This document shows, piece by piece, positions 16,701 through 24,405 of a DNA stretch of 64,000 nt. A model generated the notes under the pieces. That model had not been told where the DNA came from and did no database searches. It saw nothing but the letters and a program-made list of their open reading frames with translations. The position numbers and the translations under genes are program-made. The stretch comes from Chloroflexota bacterium (GTDB taxonomy: Bacteria; Chloroflexota; UBA11872): contig JAJDZU010000009.1 in assembly GCA_022824495.1 (NCBI GenBank), positions 1 to 64,000 of the forward strand. Direction: 5' to 3'. The stretch's first letter is position 1; each line of letters begins with the position of its first letter.

Positions 16701-16816
16701 ATGCTAAGGCCGCCGATCCTAGGACGAACACGGAGGACTTTGAGGCGCAGTTAGACAAGCTCGTGTATGACCTCTATGGGCTAACGCCTGAAGAGATCGC
16801 GGCAGTAAACAAATAG
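13739..16816 (+). CDS. Eco57I-like N6-adenine DNA methyltransferase with C-terminal target-recognition region (type IIG-like)
   Basis: 1025 aa from GTG 13739, with GGGAGG ten bases upstream and a possible -10 TATAAT at 13700-13705. The frame is open further upstream but only over repeat DNA. Residues 1-130 form an N-terminal domain without an obvious nuclease motif. The motif GAYYTPRTVV near 365, motif I DPACGSGAYLLGM near 427 and motif IV NPPYVQL near 605 define the methyltransferase. From about 770 a TaqI-type specificity region follows (FIIDNQT at 786-792, CAYHEEF near 883, TSGTGTFHW). Two DNA blocks in this region are repeated, inverted, in the orphan cassette at 16878-17693. The distal TRD is AT-richer than the MTase half. 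Confidence 0.88.
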   Translation: MPIINVQDAIEVHEHIDEVFAAAQPDERAQAVRRLFVEALDFNPDSGHVSLDSAPARVSLPPSAERIALLDGVHVCYIALDTSDTDRVRKQEAVAAARQLADDLGDDLLLVFTNTSRSQLHVVHPQFETAQPTLRRMVVERDLPRRTAVQQIANIYSNHVDSGSIRTALETAFDVEPVTRRFFAEYKRVFQDAEKLIIGSNSDIEADWHLFVQTLFNRLMFVHFLSRKGWLTFDCDTDYLNALWRSYQSRRDETSFYRDRLHPLFFCGLNNPSSTDVNRAGRYMSSVYGDPPFLNGGLFEKSELDRRIDIKVPDSAVEPLLVQLFNRFNFTVLESTPFDIEVAVDPEMLGKVFEELVTGRNESGAYYTPRTVVAFMCREAIKGYLEGREIGLGAEDIEQFVDKRDASRIPLSAALKVSQALDEITVVDPACGSGAYLLGMLQELVDLQTTLYNVRTDSRSLYELKLHIIERNLYGVDNDQFAVNIAMLRLWLSLAIEGEEPEPLPNLDFKIVCGDSLLAPDPNPALQGDLFTEYIRASKLGSLKAEYMRAFEGNVKSSKKSEIERIQQHLGDMLGGIAVPEKVIDWRISFAEVFSAHEGFHVVIANPPYVQLQRDGGRLGKLYQDVGYQTFVRTGDIYQLFYERGCQLLKKRAGMLAYITSNSWLRAEYGKSLRQYFTEEQEPVVLLELGKDVFASAIVDTSVLLLREGGAGETFPAADVDHLPSDDFPSAASLLGRVRPAGEGPWSILSPLEQSVMDKMLAVGTPLKDWDIAIYRGITTGLNSAFIIDNQTKEAIVSQDSKSEEIIKPVLRGRDIQRYQAQWKGRWLISTFPSLDLNIDDYPAVKEHLLSYGKQRLEQSGIRFSDGTRSRKTTRHAWFELQDTCAYHEEFKSKKLLWRRVSSQGTFAYDESEIYCINAGCMIVGRNLKYLCAILNARVSAWFSRRRHPTSGTGTFHWEIVHVGRILIPTVSTHAQQPLVRLMDRIIHAKAADPRTNTEDFEAQLDKLVYDLYGLTPEEIAAVNK
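16094..16114 (+). repeat. Inverted repeat pair 1, copy in the methyltransferase
   Basis: Twenty-one bases containing ATCATCGATAATCAAAC, identical to the reverse complement of 17553-17573. They encode FIIDNQT in both genes and lie between less similar flanks. Candidate recombination site. Confidence 0.8.
16390..16407 (+). repeat. Inverted repeat pair 2, copy in the methyltransferase
   Basis: Eighteen bases, CTGCGCTTACCACGAAGA, identical to the reverse complement of 17287-17304. They encode CAYHEE in the same frame in both genes. This is a second possible crossover point that splits the specificity region into two halves. Confidence 0.75.
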
Positions 16817-16877
16817 CTTTAGACTCATTGACAAAATGGAGTGTAATAGACATGATAAGATATTCGCAAATAGACTC

Positions 16878-17693
16878 TCACTTACCAGAGATTACATGGA
16901 TTTCATCTTCGGTCAATCCATACAGTCTATACACATGACGATCAATCGCCTCTTCTATATTCTCACTGTCCGTGAGCCTTGTGTCCAAATTGGCAAGGAT
17001 ACGCTCTACTAGTCGGACAAGCGCTAGTTCCCTGGCGCGCTCTACCTTCGGTACTGGTAATCGTTCAACATAAGCCTTCTTCCAGCGCAACGTGCCCGTT
17101 CCTGAAGTCGGAGCAGTCTTTTCTAGAAACCAGTGGGTGAGGGTCGCATTGAGTAGGGCGCAAAGGTATTTTATCGACTCCCCGGTCAGAAGGAACGTAG
17201 TGGCCTCTCCATAGAGGCCGCTGTTGTCGTAGGAAAATCGACCATTGTTGACAAGCTCAATCCAGAGAAGCTTCTCCCTGGTGAATTCTTCGTGGTAAGC
17301 GCAGTTACGGAGGTTATACGGCGTTTGTCCCTTGTCGTAGCGTCTTGCTAGACGTGTGTAGAAACTGTCGAGGTGTGCTTTCACCGCTGGGTACTCTTCG
17401 ATGTCGACAGCAGGTACATTGTCGTACCCATTGTGAGTGTCAATCAGCCATTTCCCCGCCCAATGTGGTCGATATCGCCGGATATCCCGACCGCGCACAA
17501 CCGGCTTGATAATTTCCCTTGATTTGGGGTCGTGAGCGATCAGATCTTGGTAAGTTTGATTATCGATGATGAAGGCATCGTTGAAGCCAGTTTTTATTCC
17601 GTAGTAAATAGCATATCCAACGACTAGATGATGTCGCGATGGTCCATCCGGCAGTCGGGCAATCCCTTCGCACTCGTGAGTTCGGAACCTCAT
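16878..17693 (-). CDS. Orphan, probably silent target-recognition cassette paralogous to the methyltransferase C-terminus
   Basis: 271 codons without any methyltransferase motif. From about residue 27 (GYAIYYGIKTGFNDAFIIDNQT) to the end it parallels the last ~250 residues of the enzyme at 13739-16816: IIKPVVRGRDIRRY, CAYHEEF, TSGTGTLRWKKAYVERLPVP, YRLYGLTEDEI. It faces the active gene tail to tail, 61 bases away. FIIDNQT starts at codon 41. Inversion between the 21-bp repeats would therefore join MTase residues 1-785 to cassette residues 41-271 in frame (1016 aa). The first ~26 residues do not match and the ATG is probably incidental. It could instead be a dead remnant, but the frame is intact. 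Confidence 0.75.
   Translation of the reverse strand: MRFRTHECEGIARLPDGPSRHHLVVGYAIYYGIKTGFNDAFIIDNQTYQDLIAHDPKSREIIKPVVRGRDIRRYRPHWAGKWLIDTHNGYDNVPAVDIEEYPAVKAHLDSFYTRLARRYDKGQTPYNLRNCAYHEEFTREKLLWIELVNNGRFSYDNSGLYGEATTFLLTGESIKYLCALLNATLTHWFLEKTAPTSGTGTLRWKKAYVERLPVPKVERARELALVRLVERILANLDTRLTDSENIEEAIDRHVYRLYGLTEDEIHVISGK
17287..17304 (-). repeat. Inverted repeat pair 2, copy in the orphan cassette
   Basis: Reverse complement of 16390-16407, 18 of 18 bases identical. Same reading frame within the cassette. Confidence 0.75.
17553..17573 (-). repeat. Inverted repeat pair 1, copy in the orphan cassette
   Basis: Reverse complement of 16094-16114, 21 of 21 bases identical. Same reading frame within the cassette. 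The segment between the two copies is about 1.48 kb. Confidence 0.8.
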
Positions 17694-17866
17694 GCACCGA
17701 CTTGCGCTTCTCGATACAGTGTCGAGCTTCTTGCACTTGGATCGGCATTCCAGCTATTCACAAATGGCCTGCGTGGTCTGCCAGGAGACGACCGTGCACG
17801 TTGGGCATCAGCTGCGGTAGCCTGTCCGGCCTCTGAGGCCACGCCCACTTTGACAAGGAGCATGCT

Positions 17867-18829
17867 GTGCTGGATCCTGACTTTACTGATAGAGATTCGT
17901 ATTCCGAAGGACTTCCGTCAGAGTTATCTGACAATACGCGTACTGCATATCAGAAAGGTTGGAATCGGTTTGTTGAGTACTGTGTTGCTGAACATATTCC
18001 CATTCCATTGTCGGCGTCCCCGGAACAAGTAGCTCACTTCTTTGTCCAGCTGGCAACGCAACCCAGCCCACACAGTGGAGTGGTACTTGCGATGGGTACA
18101 ATTATGCTCTATAAGAGTGCTGTCAATAAGACGTTTCTTATGGCCGGAAAGCCTTCACCAACGAGCCATCCGCTGGTCCAAGCGACGATTAGAGGCCTGC
18201 ATCGAGTCAAGGGCTCTACCAATCGCCGGGTCGAAGCGCTGCGGGAGCACCACATTGAATCTATGTTGCAGGTGTGCCCGGACACTTTGATCGGCAAGAG
18301 AGACTCCGCCATCATTGCTGTTGGATTCGCCGCTGCCATGCGCCGGTCGGAGATATGCAGTCTGTGTGTCGAAGACGTGGAGTTCTTGTTGGACGGGGAG
18401 GAACACCGAATGTGGCTTACGATTCGGAGATCCAAGACTGATCAACAAGGCAGAGGGCAGCGAGTGGCGGTTTTGGACGGAAGACGCATCCGTCCTATAG
18501 CGCGTCTACGAATCTGGCTGGAGGATTCCGGCATCACCGATGGGCCGCTCTTCCAGACGATGAAGCGCGGAGGCGGTTTGCGAGGAAGGCCGATGCACCA
18601 TAGTGATATTCCTCGGATTCTGAAGCACTATGCAGCGCTCATCGGGCTGAATCCAAGGGATGTCGCGGGGCATTCCTTGCGGGCGGGCTTTGTCACGAGT
18701 GCGGCCGTTCACCACGCACGACTGGACAAGATCATGGAGGTCACTCGCCATGCCAATCCGGCAACGGTGATGCGATATATTCGAGACGCCGACGCGTTCG
18801 CCGACCATGCTGGTCAGCGTTTCCTTTAG
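17867..18829 (+). CDS. Tyrosine recombinase (phage-integrase family), candidate invertase for the adjacent TRD locus
   Basis: 320 aa from GTG 17867, with AAGGAG six bases upstream. It has an N-terminal SAM-like DNA-binding half (NTRTAYQKGWNRFVEYC) and a catalytic half with the full R-K-H-R-H-Y set: Arg in AAMRRSEI, Lys in RRSKTDQQG, HSLR, the second His in TRHANPATV and the Tyr in VMRYIRDAD. Such enzymes invert or excise DNA by strand exchange at short repeats (established). It lies beside the inverted TRD cassette and away from phage genes, which suggests it flips the cassette (inference). A GGCCTC-T-GAGGCC dyad at 17828-17840 in its leader may be an operator or hairpin. Confidence 0.9.
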   Translation: MLDPDFTDRDSYSEGLPSELSDNTRTAYQKGWNRFVEYCVAEHIPIPLSASPEQVAHFFVQLATQPSPHSGVVLAMGTIMLYKSAVNKTFLMAGKPSPTSHPLVQATIRGLHRVKGSTNRRVEALREHHIESMLQVCPDTLIGKRDSAIIAVGFAAAMRRSEICSLCVEDVEFLLDGEEHRMWLTIRRSKTDQQGRGQRVAVLDGRRIRPIARLRIWLEDSGITDGPLFQTMKRGGGLRGRPMHHSDIPRILKHYAALIGLNPRDVAGHSLRAGFVTSAAVHHARLDKIMEVTRHANPATVMRYIRDADAFADHAGQRFL

Positions 18830-18995
18830 TGGCGAGCCGCACAGATTCATGTCGGCGGCGTCGGCAGTCACAACCAAGTTGCATAGCTATCGTAAGGATG
18901 GCTCTGGAGAGGCCGGATCGGCGTGAGCGCTACCAGAGGCTTCTGCCTGACCGTTGCGCGAATGAGTCTCGAGGCAAGCGCACAGGCCTGATCCG

Positions 18996-21900
18996 ATGAA
19001 CATCCTCCACGCCTCCACCGACCCGACACTGCTCGCACGCTTGAAGGAAATGCTGACCAGTTCCGCCCGTGCCGACATCGCCGTGGGCTACTTCTTCATG
19101 AGCGGTTTCCAGCAGGTAGTTGACGACCTGGCTGCACTGGACAAGGTCCGCATTCTGGTCGGACGCACTGACAGGAAAGTGCTCGACCAGGTCGCCCTCG
19201 GTCTCCAGCAGACGCAGGCGCTCCGCGCCCGGCTGAATACGGACAGTCTGCTGCCGCGCGGGCAGCGGGCCTCCGTTACTCGGGAGTCTGTGGACCGCAT
19301 CGCCCGGGGCGTCGCCCTTCTGCCTCAGGACCGTGATTCGCAGCATGCAGTTTCCTTGCTGCGGGACATGGTTGCGTCGGGGAAGGTCGAGATCCGCTCC
19401 TACCCGCGCGGTCCCCTGCACGCCAAGGCCTACCTCTGCTGGTACGCCAACCACGCCGAACCGGGCGCGGCGGTTGTCGGCTCCTCAAACTTCACCCTGG
19501 CCGGCTTCACGGGCAACACCGAACTCAACGTGCGCGTCACCGGCGATGCCGAAATGGCCGCGCTTCGCGAATGGTTCGAGTCGCTCTGGAAGGACTCTCA
19601 GGACATTAGCCAGACCCTGCTAGCTCAGCTAAATCGCTCCTGGGTGCTCGCCCACACACCGCCCTATCACGTCTACCTCAAGGCTTTGCACGAGCTGTAC
19701 TACACCGACTTCAGGGGCGCTGAACTGCCGCTGCCGCAGCCCGCCGAGCCACTGGCTAACTTTCAGCTCAGCGCCGTCAGAGGCGGGCTGGGCATGATTG
19801 AGGCTTACGGCGGCTGCTACATCGGCGACGTCGTGGGCTTGGGCAAGACCTACATCGGTGCCGAACTTCTGCGCCAGCTCCGCGTCAGCAATCCAAACGA
19901 CGGCTTGCCGCTGATCCTCTGTCCTGCCGGACTAGTCCCCATGTGGCGGCGTTTCAACGAGGAGTTCGGTCTAGGCGCCGAGGTCGTGTCCCACAGCATG
20001 ATCCGTGCCGTCCCCGATCCCGAGTTTGACGAAGAGTTGGGCCGATATGTCGATGCCCAGACACCCGAACACGGCTTGATCCTGCAGGACCGGTACGCCA
20101 ACCGCGGGCCGGTGCTGGTTGACGAAGCCCATAACTTCCGCAACCTCAACCAGCGCTCGCTCGGTCTCCGCCAATACCTGGACGCTGGAGATCACAAGGT
20201 CATTCTGCTCAGCGCGACGCCCCAAAACCTCGGTCCGATGGATATTTACCGCCAGTTGCGATTGTTCTTGGATGAGACGGAGCACGGCTTGAACATCGAA
20301 CCGCTCAACCTGGAGGAGTATTTCCGTAACGCGCGGCGCTGGCACGAGTACCAAGCGGACTACGAAAACTATAAGGCCGAACACAAAGCATGGGTAGAGA
20401 GTGGTGCCCAGGGTGTGCCGCCCATGGACAAGCCCACGCCGCCAAGCGCGCCCCACGCTGACATTCAGCAAGTGCTTGCGCCAATCTTCATTCGTCGCCG
20501 GCGCCGCGACATTCGCGAACTCTACGGCGACACGGCCATGGTGAACGAGCAACCCGTGCGCTTTCCGGACCCGGTGCTGAGCAACTTGGACTACCGGCTG
20601 GACAAGGTGTACGCCAAGGCCGGATCCCTCGCCGACCTTCAGGCTCGGCTCAAGGAGCACCAGGCGGCCCGGTACAGGGCCACCGACTACCTGAAGCCTG
20701 CGGCCAAGGAGAAGAACGAGTATCGCGACCTGTTTAGGGCAGGCGACCGAATCCCGAACCTCATGCGGGCGCTGCTCTTCAAACGCTTGGAGTCCAGCAT
20801 CGCGGCTTTCCGCTCCACGCTGGAATCTCTGGTCCACAGCAACCGGAACTTTCGCGAGTCTCTCGAGGCCGGCTTTGTTCCGATTGGGACCACGGCCACC
20901 CGCGTGCTGTCCGGCCAGTCGTTTGACGCCAGTGAATTGCTGGAAATCCTTCAACAGGAGGAGGAGAAGCGAAGCGAGCGTGCACTTGAGCGGTCCACGC
21001 TCGTCCACTCCACCGCTGACTTTGAGCTGGGGAGCTGGCTCGACGATCTTGATGCCGACTTCAGATTGCTAGCCGACATCCGGGCTCGAATCGTCGACAT
21101 CGGGCCAGAGGACGACGACAAGCTCCAGTCGCTGCGCCGCTTTCTCGATCGGTCAGAGGTGGCGTCGGGCAAAGTGCTGATCTTCTCGGAGGCCGAGACG
21201 ACCGTCGAGTACCTGCATCGCGAACTCAATCCCGATGGCAATTCGGAAGTCGCGCGTCTGACCGGAAGCACCAGCGGCAATGCGACGAGTATCGTCCGTC
21301 GCTTTTCCCCGAAGAGCAATCCCGAAAGAAGTGGCCGAGCCCCACGCAACGAGATTCGCGTATTGCTTGCCACTGACGTTGTCTCGGAGGGCCAGAACTT
21401 GCAGGACTGTGCCCGTGTCCTGAACTACGACCTGCACTGGAATCCCGTCCGGCTAATTCAACGCTTCGGCCGTGTCGACCGCATTGGCTCCGAGCACGAC
21501 GTAATCCACCTGCACAACATGTGGCCCGACACCGATGTGGACGCCGAGTTGGACTTGACCGATCGCCTAAGTAACCGCATCCAATCTTTCCACGACCTGA
21601 TAGGCCTCGACAGCAAGCTGCTGTCTGAGTCTGAACGCCTAAACGTCGGCGACATGTTCCGCATCTATGTCGAAAAGGAATTACCAGAAGAAGACGACGT
21701 GCTCGACGAATTGGCCGCCAACCAGCGTGCGGTCGCCCTGTTACAGCGAATCCAGCAGGAAAGTCCTGAGCTTTGGGAAACGGTCGTGAATCTGCCCGAC
21801 GGCATCCGCTCGGCGCTCAATGCCGGCGGGGAGCCCGGTAGCGACGGATCGGATGTCCATCTGCAGAACGTTCTGGCGGTCGACGGGATGCAAATGCCGT

Positions 21901-22490
21901 TGGTGTCCCCCAACCAACCGACGGCCCCAGCGTCGCCGTTCGATGCCCCGCGCGCCGGCGAGACGCTGGTGTTGTTGGCTGCCGGCGAAGTCAAGAGTTG
22001 TTACGCCGTCGCCGACGGTCAGGAACCGCGCCAGATCAGCCCCGCCCAGTTCGTGGCGGCCGCCGAGTGCCAGCCGATTACGCCCGCCCAAACACTGCCG
22101 CCAACGACAAACGAACGCGTAATGCGAGCTTTCGAGGCTTTCCGAACCGATGTGCAGCAACGCCTCGGCCGCGCCCGTCGTCCCCGCAACACCCAGGCCC
22201 GCCGCTACGTATCGCGACGCCTGAATCAGGCACGCGCGGACTTGGCAACGTCGCCCGACCTGGCAAAGCGCATCGACACACTCCGTCGCATCTTTCTCGC
22301 CGAGCTGCCGTCAGGCGCCGAAAACGGTCTGGAAGAGATTCGACGGCTCGGACTGCAAGGCACCATCCTGATCACCCGCCTCGAAGCCCTCCGCGAACGC
22401 TTCCGCCTCAACCCGCCCGACGACTCCGCCGCCAGCAAATCCCCCGAACCCCAGATCATCCGCATCGTCTGCTCCGACGGCCTCACCTAA
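18996..22490 (+). CDS. PLD-nuclease/SNF2-type helicase fusion
   Basis: 1164 aa from ATG 18996. Residues 1-215 form a phospholipase D-like nuclease module with one HxK motif (LHAKAYL near 141) and GSSNFT near 160, so two chains would be needed for a full active site. The SF2/SNF2 helicase follows: Walker A VVGLGKT near 279, DEAH near 374, LSATPQ near 407 and motif VI QRFGRVDRIG near 821. Similar fusions act as ATP-driven nucleases in restriction-like loci (family knowledge). It lies 166 bases after the recombinase on the same strand and may be the restriction partner of the methyltransferase (inference). DISARM uses separate helicase and PLD genes plus DrmA/DrmB, which are not seen here. Confidence 0.88.
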   Translation: MNILHASTDPTLLARLKEMLTSSARADIAVGYFFMSGFQQVVDDLAALDKVRILVGRTDRKVLDQVALGLQQTQALRARLNTDSLLPRGQRASVTRESVDRIARGVALLPQDRDSQHAVSLLRDMVASGKVEIRSYPRGPLHAKAYLCWYANHAEPGAAVVGSSNFTLAGFTGNTELNVRVTGDAEMAALREWFESLWKDSQDISQTLLAQLNRSWVLAHTPPYHVYLKALHELYYTDFRGAELPLPQPAEPLANFQLSAVRGGLGMIEAYGGCYIGDVVGLGKTYIGAELLRQLRVSNPNDGLPLILCPAGLVPMWRRFNEEFGLGAEVVSHSMIRAVPDPEFDEELGRYVDAQTPEHGLILQDRYANRGPVLVDEAHNFRNLNQRSLGLRQYLDAGDHKVILLSATPQNLGPMDIYRQLRLFLDETEHGLNIEPLNLEEYFRNARRWHEYQADYENYKAEHKAWVESGAQGVPPMDKPTPPSAPHADIQQVLAPIFIRRRRRDIRELYGDTAMVNEQPVRFPDPVLSNLDYRLDKVYAKAGSLADLQARLKEHQAARYRATDYLKPAAKEKNEYRDLFRAGDRIPNLMRALLFKRLESSIAAFRSTLESLVHSNRNFRESLEAGFVPIGTTATRVLSGQSFDASELLEILQQEEEKRSERALERSTLVHSTADFELGSWLDDLDADFRLLADIRARIVDIGPEDDDKLQSLRRFLDRSEVASGKVLIFSEAETTVEYLHRELNPDGNSEVARLTGSTSGNATSIVRRFSPKSNPERSGRAPRNEIRVLLATDVVSEGQNLQDCARVLNYDLHWNPVRLIQRFGRVDRIGSEHDVIHLHNMWPDTDVDAELDLTDRLSNRIQSFHDLIGLDSKLLSESERLNVGDMFRIYVEKELPEEDDVLDELAANQRAVALLQRIQQESPELWETVVNLPDGIRSALNAGGEPGSDGSDVHLQNVLAVDGMQMPLVSPNQPTAPASPFDAPRAGETLVLLAAGEVKSCYAVADGQEPRQISPAQFVAAAECQPITPAQTLPPTTNERVMRAFEAFRTDVQQRLGRARRPRNTQARRYVSRRLNQARADLATSPDLAKRIDTLRRIFLAELPSGAENGLEEIRRLGLQGTILITRLEALRERFRLNPPDDSAASKSPEPQIIRIVCSDGLT

Positions 22491-22542
22491 CTCCGGCCCC
22501 GTCGCGCCAACTCCGACTACGCACTCCCCAGGCTGCATCCCC

Positions 22543-22765
22543 TAATCCGTAACAATCCGAGACGGAAACGACCTCCTCGGCCCCCTCGGCCACACCGCCC
22601 GCAGAATCTCCAGCACCTTCGTGTCCGACATCCCGCTGATCCGCCTCTTGCTCCCTCGCCCGGTGGGAGAGGGTTGGGGTGAGGGTCTTCCGCGCAACCA
22701 ACGCACACGAGCATCGACGGCTAGCCAAAGCAACGCACCAACCCCAACCGCCCACTCCACAACCC
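22543..22765. repeat. Duplicated module next to the terminase gene, with a tail-like remnant
   Basis: Matches 12602-12810, with the CCCTCGCCCGGTGGGAGAGG hairpin element at about 22653. Its left edge (22543-22600) reads on the minus strand RGPRRSFPSRIVTD, another version of the terminase C-terminus, joined to MSDTKVLEILRAVWP. A 72-codon minus-strand ORF (22542-22760) spans it, but I do not trust it as a gene. Confidence 0.65.
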
Positions 22766-24079
22766 CTAATCCGTAATAACCCGAAACGGAATCGACCGCC
22801 TTGGCCCCCTTGGCCTCACCGCCCCAAACCGGTCATACAGCCAGTAACACAACGCCTTGATCGCGTGATTGTCCGCGTCGATCGGCACTTCCGAGACCGG
22901 GTGATGCTCCTGCGGCTCGTGATACCGGTAATTCCCAAACTCCCGGATCAGCGCCTGGCAGCGCGAATTCACCGTCATCCGCGGCGCCCCCGTCCCCGGA
23001 TTGCGTAAGAACGTCCGCAGCCGTTCGATCCCGTCCTGCAGCAGCACCCGGTGCGAGCGCAGCCGGATTCGCGCCTGCGCCAGCCACACCTCAATCTGGC
23101 TCGGCATCGCGTGATGCTGCCGCCCCGCGATGTCGATCACCCCGCTCCGCACGTACGGCCACCACGACCGTCGCTTACACGCCTCGATCACCTGCGACGT
23201 CATCGCGTACTGCATGTAAACCTCGTCCAGCACAAACACCTCCGACCCGCGCTGCGCCACCGCCAGCACCGCGTACGCCCCTGCATAGCCCGGATCCACC
23301 GCGATCTCGATGTTGTCGAAACTCTCGTACGAGTCCTTGATCGTCCGCACGTGCGCCGCCGGCTCGAACTCCCGGAACACCAGCGACACCGGCGCGCACG
23401 GCACCCCGCCCAGCCGCTCCTGGAACAGGTCCGATGGGTACGCCACCGCCAGCCGCTCGATCTCCGGATCCTCCCGACCGCCCGGAAACAGCGTCCGGTT
23501 CGCCCAGGACGGAATCGAAAACGAGGCCGCCTCGTCCGGGTTCTCGCTCTGCCAGGCCCGGAACTTCTCCGCGTACCAGCCCCGCGAACCCTCGAACGTC
23601 CCGCTCAGCCACAACCAGCCGCGCCGTTCCGACAGTCGCCCGCTCAGCCGCAGAAACGCCTCATACGACAGCTGCGCCGCCTCGCACCCCAGGATCCCGT
23701 CCGGCGCCTGCCCCGCCAGCCGCAGCGCCCGTTGCGCCGTCCGCGTCGCGATCACCGTGCCGTTGCGCAGCAACATCCGGTTCGACTGCCCGCTCGGCAT
23801 GCTCAGCGTCTCGATCGCGTCCAGCGACTCCAGCGATTCGACCAGGTACGTGAACTCCGGCCGGCACAGGTCATAATCCGGCCCCACCAGCCAGTACAGC
23901 TGCCCTTCCAGGAACCGCCCCGCCAGCTCCATCGCCGCGCTGCGGCTTTTCCCGGCCCGCTCCCCGCCCGCGATCAGCCGGATCCGCGCCTCCGAATCAT
24001 GCGCCGCGCGCTGCTCCGGGTACGGCCGGTACCCCACCCGCGCCCACAGGTGATTACGAACCGCTGGCGGCAGCCGCAC
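22766..24079 (-). CDS. Phage terminase large subunit-like ATPase/nuclease
   Basis: 437 aa from the GTG at 24079, chosen because GGAGG stands six bases upstream. The longer open frame only overlaps the preceding gene. Walker A-like GGERAGKS is near residue 40, and an RNase H-type nuclease core starts at VDPGYAGAY near 260, with FVLDEVY and a final DADNHAIKALCYW. Terminases package phage DNA (established). No capsid, portal or tail gene is visible beside it, so this is either the edge of a decayed prophage or a gene-transfer/satellite remnant. Its 3' end recurs, broken, at 10224, 12772, 13003 and 22543. Confidence 0.82.
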   Translation of the reverse strand: MRLPPAVRNHLWARVGYRPYPEQRAAHDSEARIRLIAGGERAGKSRSAAMELAGRFLEGQLYWLVGPDYDLCRPEFTYLVESLESLDAIETLSMPSGQSNRMLLRNGTVIATRTAQRALRLAGQAPDGILGCEAAQLSYEAFLRLSGRLSERRGWLWLSGTFEGSRGWYAEKFRAWQSENPDEAASFSIPSWANRTLFPGGREDPEIERLAVAYPSDLFQERLGGVPCAPVSLVFREFEPAAHVRTIKDSYESFDNIEIAVDPGYAGAYAVLAVAQRGSEVFVLDEVYMQYAMTSQVIEACKRRSWWPYVRSGVIDIAGRQHHAMPSQIEVWLAQARIRLRSHRVLLQDGIERLRTFLRNPGTGAPRMTVNSRCQALIREFGNYRYHEPQEHHPVSEVPIDADNHAIKALCYWLYDRFGAVRPRGPRRSIPFRVITD

Positions 24080-24299
24080 GTAAATCCTCCAGTAACCCCG
24101 CAAACGCCTGCCCGCTCCCCGCCCGCGGCGGCTCCCCGAACGCATACCGGAACGCCAGTTCCACCGCCCACCGCTCCCCCGCCAGCGCTTTGTCCAGCAC
24201 CAGGTCCGACAACTCATCCGCCTTCACCAACACCGCCGACCGAAACCGCTGCTCCGCGCTCGTCGGCCGCTTCCTACCCCGTCGCTTACCCACGTCCAA
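24054..24299 (-). CDS. Small terminase-subunit-like protein
   Basis: 81 aa: MDVGKRRGRKRPTSAEQRF, then an acidic/hydrophobic helix pair (VKADELSDLVLDKALAGERWAVELAFRYAFG). Size, the basic N-terminus, and the 26-base overlap with the large subunit suit a terminase small subunit or its DNA-binding partner (inference from context, no strong motif). It is the first gene after the divergent promoter. Confidence 0.6.
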   Translation of the reverse strand: MDVGKRRGRKRPTSAEQRFRSAVLVKADELSDLVLDKALAGERWAVELAFRYAFGEPPRAGSGQAFAGLLEDLRAAAASGS

Positions 24300-24343
24300 A
24301 CCTCTCTGCGCTACCGGCTCGCGCTAATCTCCCGCCGCCCAAT

Positions 24344-24391
24344 TTGCGAGTCGTATGCAGCTAGTGTACACTAGGCGTATCCGTTTGGCAA
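24344..24391. promoter_or_regulatory. Bidirectional promoter sharing a perfect palindrome
   Basis: The 14-base palindrome CTAGTGTACACTAG (24361-24374) supplies both -10 boxes. Minus direction: -35 TTGCCA (24391-24386), 17-base spacer, -10 TACACT (24368-24363), driving the terminase pair. Plus direction: -35 TTGCGA (24344-24349), 17-base spacer, -10 TACACT (24367-24372). A repressor on the palindrome would block both (inference). Confidence 0.65.
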
Positions 24392-24405
24392 GTCGGAGTT
24401 CATCC

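Noticed and set aside
17867-18829. Integrase of the nearby terminase-bearing prophage
   Set aside because: Possible, but it is separated from the terminase by the PLD-helicase and adjoins the inverted TRD repeats, and no att-like direct repeat or tRNA is seen.
19971-21008. Minus-strand frame opposite the PLD-helicase
   Set aside because: No motif and no SD; the helicase motifs are intact on the plus strand.
13739-22490. Complete DISARM or BREX system
   Set aside because: No DrmA/DrmB, PglZ, BrxL or BrxC-like gene is visible; only the helicase, PLD and MTase themes are shared.
23051-24364. 437-codon plus-strand frame opposite the terminase
   Set aside because: Very Arg/Pro/His-rich shadow; the terminase has Walker and nuclease motifs.
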